Shown: positions 6,039 through 7,288 of the stretch, one piece after another | Layout: each line of letters opens with the position of its first letter | Position numbering within the stretch: position 1 is the stretch's first letter | Assembly: GCA_027010905.1 (NCBI GenBank) | Contig: JALVBA010000091.1 | Span: 1-7,288 of the forward strand | Direction of reading: 5' to 3' | DNA length: 7,288 bases | Origin: Marinilabiliaceae bacterium | GTDB lineage: Bacteria; Bacteroidota; Bacteroidia; Bacteroidales; Marinilabiliaceae | Translations under genes and position numbers: made by a program | Notes under the pieces: model-generated | Database searches by the model: none | What the model was told of the DNA's origin: nothing | Seen by the model: the letters and a program-made list of their open reading frames with translations, nothing else

Positions 6039-7202
6039 ATGAAAATTTCAATTTTAATCGCACTCTTTGCTTTAAGCTTAACAGCAAGTGCACAAGAAAA
6101 ATACAATGGTTTAAACAGCAACTTGGGAAATCTGTTTTTAATGTCTGATGCAAAATCGCGTTCCATCAGTCCCGAAAATTATACCGGCGACAAGGGGAAA
6201 GGTGGTATGGCAACACTCGAAGAGGGAAATGCCCGCAAGGCAGCACGTAATTTAGGACAGGGGTGGAAAGTAAATCCGTATGCGATTATTCAGCCTGGCG
6301 AAATATTTACAATGGCCGAAATTGATGCTTCTGGAAATATTCAACATATCTGGATGACACCCACAGGGAATTGGCGTTACTCAATTTTTCGGATTTATTG
6401 GGATGACGAAACCGAGCCATCGGTAGAGTGTCCGGTTGGCGATTTCTTTGGAATGGGTTGGGGCGAGTATGCACATCTTAATTCGTTGGCAGTTTGTGTA
6501 AATCCGGGTAGCGCATTTAACAGTTATTGGCAAATGCCGTTTCGTAAAAAATGTAAAATTACAATGGAAAATATTGGCACAAAAGTAATGAAACTTTACT
6601 ATCAAATTGATTATTGTGAAACCGAAGTTCCTGAAAATGCTGCCTATTTTCATGCGCAGTTCCGACATGCCAGCCCGAATAAATACAAAGAGCCCTACAC
6701 AATTATTGATGGAATTAAAGGGAAAGGACAATATGTTGGAACCTATCTTGCCTGGCAGGTAAATAATAACGGTTGGTGGGGCGAAGGTGAAATAAAGTTT
6801 TATATGGATGGCGACACGGACTTTCCAACCATTTGCGGAACCGGAACCGAAGACTATTTCTGTGGTTCGTACGATTTTGATACACGCACGAAAAATGCAG
6901 CCGGGGTTACAGAGACTCACTACACCGAGTTTAATACACCTTACTGTGGAATGCATCAGGTTATTCGCGGCGATGGCCACTACAGGGTGATGCAGCGCTT
7001 TGGCCTTTATCGCTGGCATATTGTCGACCCTATTCGTTTCGAAAAAGATTTAAAAGTTACTATTCAGGATTTGGGATGGAATGCCGACAGAACTTATTTG
7101 CCGCAAAAAAGCGATATATCTTCGGTGGCTTTTTGGTATCAGCAGGAGCCGCACAATCCATTTCCAAAAATAATGTCGAGAGAGGAGTTGGAAATACACT
7201 AA
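6039..7202 (+). CDS. Secreted DUF2961 / glycoside hydrolase family 172 protein
   Basis: The product is 387 residues if translation starts at 6039. That start gives a clean signal peptide (MKISILIALFALSLTASA, cleavage likely after A18). An upstream in-frame ATG at 5985 would overlap purE and put polar residues before the signal, so I reject it. There is no lipobox cysteine, so the mature protein should be periplasmic or secreted. DUF2961 hallmarks follow: GGMATLEEGNARKAARNLGQGW (55-76), FNSYWQMPFRKKCKI (160-174), YFHAQFRH (203-210), the GEGEIKFYMDGD block (248-259), GTGTEDYF (267-274) and YRWHIVDPIRFEKDL (324-338). E251 and E271 lie in the two conserved acidic blocks and are the probable catalytic pair. 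Characterised GH172 enzymes act on furanosides such as alpha-D-arabinofuranosides and difructose anhydride; the substrate here cannot be read. No SusC/SusD genes or other hydrolases are visible. Glutamate codons (15 GAA, 10 GAG by hand count) differ from purE (2 and 6). Confidence 0.92.
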   Translation: MKISILIALFALSLTASAQEKYNGLNSNLGNLFLMSDAKSRSISPENYTGDKGKGGMATLEEGNARKAARNLGQGWKVNPYAIIQPGEIFTMAEIDASGNIQHIWMTPTGNWRYSIFRIYWDDETEPSVECPVGDFFGMGWGEYAHLNSLAVCVNPGSAFNSYWQMPFRKKCKITMENIGTKVMKLYYQIDYCETEVPENAAYFHAQFRHASPNKYKEPYTIIDGIKGKGQYVGTYLAWQVNNNGWWGEGEIKFYMDGDTDFPTICGTGTEDYFCGSYDFDTRTKNAAGVTETHYTEFNTPYCGMHQVIRGDGHYRVMQRFGLYRWHIVDPIRFEKDLKVTIQDLGWNADRTYLPQKSDISSVAFWYQQEPHNPFPKIMSREELEIH

Positions 7203-7288
7203 ATATTTAAAAAGATTAAACGACGAAGATTTATTAAAACATAAACAAAAAGTTGTATTTGCGGCTTAAATTTAACATAGTTTTATAT

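Noticed and set aside
5897..6166. 89-codon minus-strand reading frame spanning the purE-GH172 junction
   Set aside because: It is antisense to two well-supported genes and has no recognisable motif.
6381..7019. 212-codon minus-strand reading frame
   Set aside because: It lies wholly antisense inside the GH172 gene, whose conserved DUF2961 motifs are in the plus frame. It is a by-product of that gene's codon pattern.
7203..7288. Possible terminator or promoter after the GH172 gene
   Set aside because: The 86 A/T-rich bases show no convincing hairpin plus T-run and no TAnnTTTG match.

Overview
The window looks like chromosomal DNA from a member of the Bacteroidota, most likely Bacteroidales or a close relative. 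The evidence is low GC, A-rich translation starts with almost no Shine-Dalgarno sequences, a Bacteroidota-style MutL, paired rhomboid proteases beside mutL, and a secreted glycoside hydrolase. No rRNA, tRNA, CRISPR array, transposase or phage gene was seen. The species cannot be named from this stretch.

Left part (78-4169, all minus strand): four genes run leftwards as a probable operon. In transcription order they are a small single-pass membrane protein of unknown function (4169-3837), the mismatch-repair ATPase mutL (3818-1941), and two different rhomboid intramembrane serine proteases (1863-1027 and 962-78). The gaps are 18, 77 and 64 bases. Both rhomboids keep the Ser/His catalytic pair. 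The MutL has an intact ATPase domain and a clamp-binding motif, but its C-terminal endonuclease site is degenerate.

Middle (4170-4599): about 430 bases without a credible gene. It holds two strong inverted-repeat elements: a compound A/T-rich pair with two mutually exclusive pairings (4270-4315) and a 20-base-arm G/C hairpin (4483-4524). A stretch between them also resembles a dispersed repeat.

Right part: a minus-strand voltage-gated-type potassium channel with a C-terminal zinc ribbon (5403-4600) is divergent from a plus-strand pair, across a 103-base shared promoter region. The pair is purE (5507-6016, purine synthesis) and a secreted DUF2961/GH172 glycoside hydrolase (6039-7202), 22 bases apart. 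The purE-GH172 pairing has no obvious metabolic logic.

Most of the window is ordinary core genome. No clearly new biological system was found. The items most worth a second look are the repeat cluster at 4270-4524, the degenerate MutL nuclease site, the large periplasmic insertion in the second rhomboid, and the zinc-ribbon potassium channel.
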